From Streptomyces bicolor (GTDB taxonomy: Bacteria; Actinomycetota; Actinomycetes; Streptomycetales; Streptomycetaceae): a stretch of DNA of 64,000 nt. Shown in pieces: positions 60,118 to 64,000 of this stretch. The stretch is taken from assembly GCF_000719285.1 (NCBI RefSeq), contig NZ_JOFS01000020.1, positions 288,319 through 352,318 of the forward strand. The letters are read 5' to 3'. Under the pieces are notes generated by a model. That model ran no database searches. It was not told the DNA's origin and saw only the letters and a program-made list of their open reading frames with translations. A program made the position numbers and the translations under genes. Positions within the stretch are counted from its first letter, which is position 1. Each line of letters begins with the position of its first letter.

Positions 60118-60909
60118 CTACAAATCCCGCTGGTAAAAGGGACGGACCCGCTGGCGCATCCAGTCGATCACCGGGTCCTGGGTCACGTCCATCAGGACCA
60201 GGTTGACCGGCCACTGGACCGGGGTTCGGCCCAGGGCCTGGGCCAGGGCATGCATGGGGGCCGCGCGCAAGTCGCCCTCCCACTGGGAGAGTTCGACGCC
60301 TATGAACATTACGGGGGCGGCCGTCTCGATCGCGGCGAGGCAGCGGCGGGCCGTGGTGACCACGCCGGTCTCGGCGAACTCGGCCGACGCCGCCGCGAGG
60401 AAGTCGACCGGGTCCTCCTGCCAGTCGGGCTCGTAGAGCTTGACGCGGCCGCCGGAGGTGAGGCCGTCCAGTGGGGTGCGGCCCACCCGGCAGAGGTCGG
60501 CCACGGCGGCCGGGGGCAGGGGGACGCCGACCACACCGTCGGGGTTCACGGCGATGCCGACCTGCGGGGGCAGGCCGCGGGCGAACTCGACGGCGGGGGC
60601 GATGGTGTACGACATGTGGGAGCCGACGACCTGGCGGAACTGTTCCTCGGAGCTGAAGACGGGGACGTACGCCTGGCCGCCGATCTCCACCGTGGGCAGG
60701 TCCAGCGGGCCGCTGTGCGGGCCGCCACCGCCGGGCAGGGGGACCCAGACGAAGCTGCGGCCCAGCACCTCGATGATCCGGCCGCCCGCCGACGGCACAC
60801 CGAGGGAGGCCCCGAGCACCTCCTCCAGCTCGTTGCCGGGCCAGCCGCCGTGCGGGTGGGCGTGTGCGTGTGCCGGGAAGTCCGCGGGGAGATCCGCTGG
60901 GAAGTCCAT
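60118..60909 (-). CDS. SseB-type protein, second copy
   Basis: A 263-residue SseB-like protein of the same length as its neighbour but only distantly similar. It contains GNELEEVLGASLGVPSAGGR, VWVPLPGGGGPHSGPLDLPT, AYVPVFSSEEQFRQVVGSHM (the classical SseB N-terminal core), GIAVNPDGVVGVPLPPAAVA and a C-terminal part with VNLVLMDVTQDPVIDWMRQR. The N-terminus is Ala/His-rich (ADFPAHAHAHPH) and may bind metal. The two SseB genes lie in tandem in the same direction, suggesting related but separate roles in serine tolerance. Confidence 0.85.
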   Translation of the reverse strand: MDFPADLPADFPAHAHAHPHGGWPGNELEEVLGASLGVPSAGGRIIEVLGRSFVWVPLPGGGGPHSGPLDLPTVEIGGQAYVPVFSSEEQFRQVVGSHMSYTIAPAVEFARGLPPQVGIAVNPDGVVGVPLPPAAVADLCRVGRTPLDGLTSGGRVKLYEPDWQEDPVDFLAAASAEFAETGVVTTARRCLAAIETAAPVMFIGVELSQWEGDLRAAPMHALAQALGRTPVQWPVNLVLMDVTQDPVIDWMRQRVRPFYQRDL

Positions 60910-61045
60910 CTGAATGACCGCCTGCTGTGAACCACGTCTGTGGCTCAGAAGGCTATCCGGTGTCCGGCCCGCGCAGGTCCACGGCCGGTCGGCTCACACA
61001 AGCGTCCGGTACGAGTCCGGCCGGCCCGCGAACGTATACGTCCGG

Positions 61046-61720
61046 TCAGCCCGCGAACCCGATCCGGCGCAGTACGTCCGCCGCCGAGCGGTCGACCAGC
61101 ACCGCAGAGCCGCAGCCCCGGGGCAGGTGGCCCTTCTCCACCGAGTGCAGCAGTCGGGAGGCCGCTCTGCGGTGGCGCAGGAAGGCGTACCGCGAGACGC
61201 CGCGGCCGCGCTCGCGCTGGCCTTCCAGGGCCGTGTCCGGGGGGACGTCGAGCAGCAGCAGGTGCAGGGTGCCGCCGCGGCGGCGGGCCTCGCGGGCCAG
61301 CCAGCCGCGCACCCAGGCCTGCGTACCGCAGTCGTGCACGACGACGCCCGCGCCGGAGCGCAGGGCGCGGCGCAGTCCGGCGTAGTGCGCGAGGCGCACC
61401 AGCGGGCGGTAGAGGGCGTAGGGGAGGAAGCCGGGCATACGGGCGTCCCAGCGGTCCCGGGTGTCCTGGGAGTCGATGCGGACACCCTTCACCGCACGCT
61501 TCATCAGGGTTGACTTGCCGCTGCCGGGCAGGCCGGTGATCACGACGAGGTCCTTGGGGCCGAAGAGCAGGGCGTGCGGGCTGCGGCCGGCGCGCTCGCG
61601 CAGGTCGCGGACCACGGGTGCGATGCGCCTGCCGCGGGCTTCGACACCGGGGGCCACGGGCTGCTTGGGCAGTGCGATGCCCGAGGTCGTGGCGTACGCC
61701 GTGGTGCGGTTCACCGTCAT
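61046..61720 (-). CDS. P-loop ATPase/kinase of unknown substrate
   Basis: A 224-residue P-loop protein. Walker A is DLVVITGLPGSGKSTLMKRA, followed by the lid-type region RIDSQDTRDRWDARMPGFLP and a Walker B-like stretch GAGVVVHDCGTQAWVRGWLA. The C-terminal part (RRGGTLHLLLLDVPPDTALE, then GQRERGRGVSRYAFLRHRRA) looks like an AAA-type kinase for small molecules such as nucleosides or sugars. GGAGGAGG lies about 4 bases before the ATG, a strong site. It is divergent from the glycine riboswitch and gcvT. The real substrate is unknown. Confidence 0.82.
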   Translation of the reverse strand: MTVNRTTAYATTSGIALPKQPVAPGVEARGRRIAPVVRDLRERAGRSPHALLFGPKDLVVITGLPGSGKSTLMKRAVKGVRIDSQDTRDRWDARMPGFLPYALYRPLVRLAHYAGLRRALRSGAGVVVHDCGTQAWVRGWLAREARRRGGTLHLLLLDVPPDTALEGQRERGRGVSRYAFLRHRRAASRLLHSVEKGHLPRGCGSAVLVDRSAADVLRRIGFAG

Positions 61721-61900
61721 CGTCCTCCTCCGGGGGTCAGGAGTCCCTATCCCCACTGAGCGTAAAGAGAAGGTAATGGATGATCTCTCGCATTTTCGTT
61801 CGCTTCCTGCCACAAGCTGGTTACAGACACGGCCCTGCCGAAGACGAGCCCGGCGTGCAATGATGTGCGCGCCAACTGCATACCGGCCGTTTGAATCCGC

Positions 61901-62121
61901 GCGGGAGAGTCCTCAGCAGTCCACCGCTGGGGCGCCGAAGGAGCAAGTCCCTCCCTTGAATCTCTCAGGCCCCGTTACCGCGCGGGCGAGGCACATCTGA
62001 AAAGCGGGCCGCCACCTCCCTTCTCCTCGAGAAGCGGTGCGACCCCACCCAAGGTGCAAGCCGTGATCGTCCCTGTGGCGGTCCCGGCGAACCTCTCAGG
62101 TTCCGATGACAGATGGGGAGG
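61901..62121 (+). promoter_or_regulatory. Tandem glycine riboswitch
   Basis: Two glycine aptamers. The first (about 61901-62008) has GCGGGAGAGTCCTC, GGCGCCGAAGGAGCAAG, AATCTCTCAGGC and CATCTGAAAAGCGGG, the conserved glycine-aptamer core. The second (about 62045-62121) has AAGGTGCAAGCC, CGGCGAACCTCTCAGG and GATGACAGATGGGGAGG. The gap to gcvT is 43 bases. Tandem glycine aptamers upstream of gcv genes switch on glycine breakdown when glycine is plentiful. Confidence 0.9.
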
Positions 62122-62164
62122 AACGACCTCGCCCGAGATGTCTTGCCTGGGAGACGACCGACCG

Positions 62165-63286
<1,122 letters not shown>

Positions 63287-63428
63287 CGCTCGAAGCGGCG
63301 GATCCAGCGCCGGAAAGACAGACTGACAGCGGCGCGTGCGTGACCCTGCGCACATTTCCGCTGCTCACACATGTTTCCAGCAGTCCCCCATTCATCACCA
63401 CTCCCGCGCGTACAGGAGAATTCAGGCC

Positions 63429-63806
63429 ATGAGCAACCCCCAGCAGCTGCGCTACAGCAAGGAGCACGAGTGGCTGTCGACCGCCGAGGACGGCGTCGCG
63501 ACGGTCGGCATCACCGAGTTCGCGGCCAACGCGCTCGGCGATGTCGTCTACGCCCAGCTCCCCGAGGTCGGCTCGACCGTGACCGCGGGTGACACCTGCG
63601 GCGAGCTGGAGTCGACCAAGTCGGTGTCCGACCTGTACTCCCCGGTCACCGGCGAGGTCACCGAGATCAACGAGGACGTGGTGAACGACCCGGCGCTGGT
63701 GAACTCCGCCCCCTTCGAGGGCGGCTGGCTGTTCAAGGTACGCGTCACGGAGGAGCCGGCCGACCTGCTCTCCGCCGACGAGTACGCCGCCCACACCGCC
63801 GGCTGA
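63429..63806 (+). CDS. gcvH: Glycine cleavage system H protein
   Basis: A 125-residue lipoyl carrier. Lys64 in [20 protein letters not shown] carries the lipoyl group that shuttles the aminomethyl unit between the P, T and L proteins. The start is [20 protein letters not shown], with the family's Yxxx[23 protein letters not shown] and [14 protein letters not shown] complete the family pattern. It lies 15 bases upstream of glyA, which suggests one transcript. Confidence 0.97.
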   Translation: MSNPQQLRYSKEHEWLSTAEDGVATVGITEFAANALGDVVYAQLPEVGSTVTAGDTCGELESTKSVSDLYSPVTGEVTEINEDVVNDPALVNSAPFEGGWLFKVRVTEEPADLLSADEYAAHTAG

Positions 63807-63821
63807 GGAGTCGTACCCCTG

Positions 63822-64000
63822 ATGTCTGACACGTCTGACAAGTCGCTTCTGAACGCGCCCCTGCACGAGCTCGACCCGGCCGTCGCGGCCGCGCTCGACG
63901 CCGAGCTGGAGCGCCAGCAGTCCACCCTGGAGATGATCGCCTCCGAGAACTTCGCGCCGGTCGCGGTCATGCAGGCGCAGGGCTCGGTCCTGACGAACAA
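63822..64000 (+). CDS. glyA: Serine hydroxymethyltransferase, 3' end outside the window
   Basis: Only the first 59 residues are visible: after [20 protein letters not shown], the segment [20 protein letters not shown] and then QAQGSVLTN are typical of GlyA (LxLIASEN and G-S-x-L-T-N-K). It converts serine to glycine with tetrahydrofolate, feeding the same one-carbon pool as gcvT. It starts 15 bases after gcvH. Confidence 0.95.
   Translation, partial: MSDTSDKSLLNAPLHELDPAVAAALDAELERQQSTLEMIASENFAPVAVMQAQGSVLTN

Overview
The window reads as chromosomal DNA from a Streptomyces. GC is very high, third codon positions are strongly G/C, GTG starts and 4-base start/stop overlaps are common, and TTA codons are rare. 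The housekeeping genes (gatCAB, rmdB-like GGDEF/EAL gene, ligA, mnmA, nifS-type desulfurase, an opp transporter, gcvT-gcvH-glyA) lie together as I remember them around SCO5470-SCO5510 of S. coelicolor. That synteny is from memory and was not checked.

Left part (1-24.1 kb): the end of an aldo/keto reductase, a sugar-dehydrogenase-like lipoprotein, a large LAL-type LuxR regulator with a TTA codon, a GNAT-MMPL pair, a methyltransferase, the gatC-gatA-(79 aa protein)-gatB operon, a TetR regulator with paired operators facing a DUF4267 membrane protein, the c-di-GMP enzyme, ligA, a MetE-like protein, a nested palindromic repeat, an SDR, a LOG-family protein, a DUF427 protein and a hydrolase.

Middle part (24.2-44.7 kb): an apparently inserted biosynthetic cluster for an aromatic (type II) polyketide. 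A rightward, translationally coupled operon encodes a SchA/CurD protein, an SDR, an ABM-type monooxygenase, an ACP, an aromatase/cyclase fused to a cupin, KS-alpha and the chain length factor. A divergent leftward operon encodes an FAD monooxygenase, a TcmP-like O-methyltransferase, S-adenosylmethionine synthetase and adenosine kinase, so the cluster carries its own SAM supply genes. Further right are an ABC permease, an unusual secreted-hydrolase/ABC-ATPase fusion, an OmpR-type two-component system divergent from an MMPL exporter, a TcmI-type cyclase and a NarL-type two-component system. Together these match all eight whiE spore-pigment functions, in a different order, plus methylation, export and regulation. 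The fusion gene, the MMPL exporter and the NarL-type kinase each contain a TTA codon, which suggests control by bldA.

Right part (45-64 kb): mnmA, a peptidoglycan amidase, a cysteine desulfurase, two small membrane proteins, a TetR regulator with repeated operators, a thioesterase, an esterase whose end overlaps a TRIC-channel gene, a five-gene oligopeptide ABC transporter, two SseB-like proteins, a P-loop kinase and, behind a tandem glycine riboswitch, gcvT, gcvH and the start of glyA. SseB, the riboswitch and gcv/glyA together make this end a serine/glycine/one-carbon neighbourhood.

I saw no tRNA, rRNA, CRISPR array, transposase or integrase. The most promising material is the polyketide cluster, especially the cyclase-cupin fusion, the CLF lacking the usual glutamine, and the hydrolase-transporter fusion.
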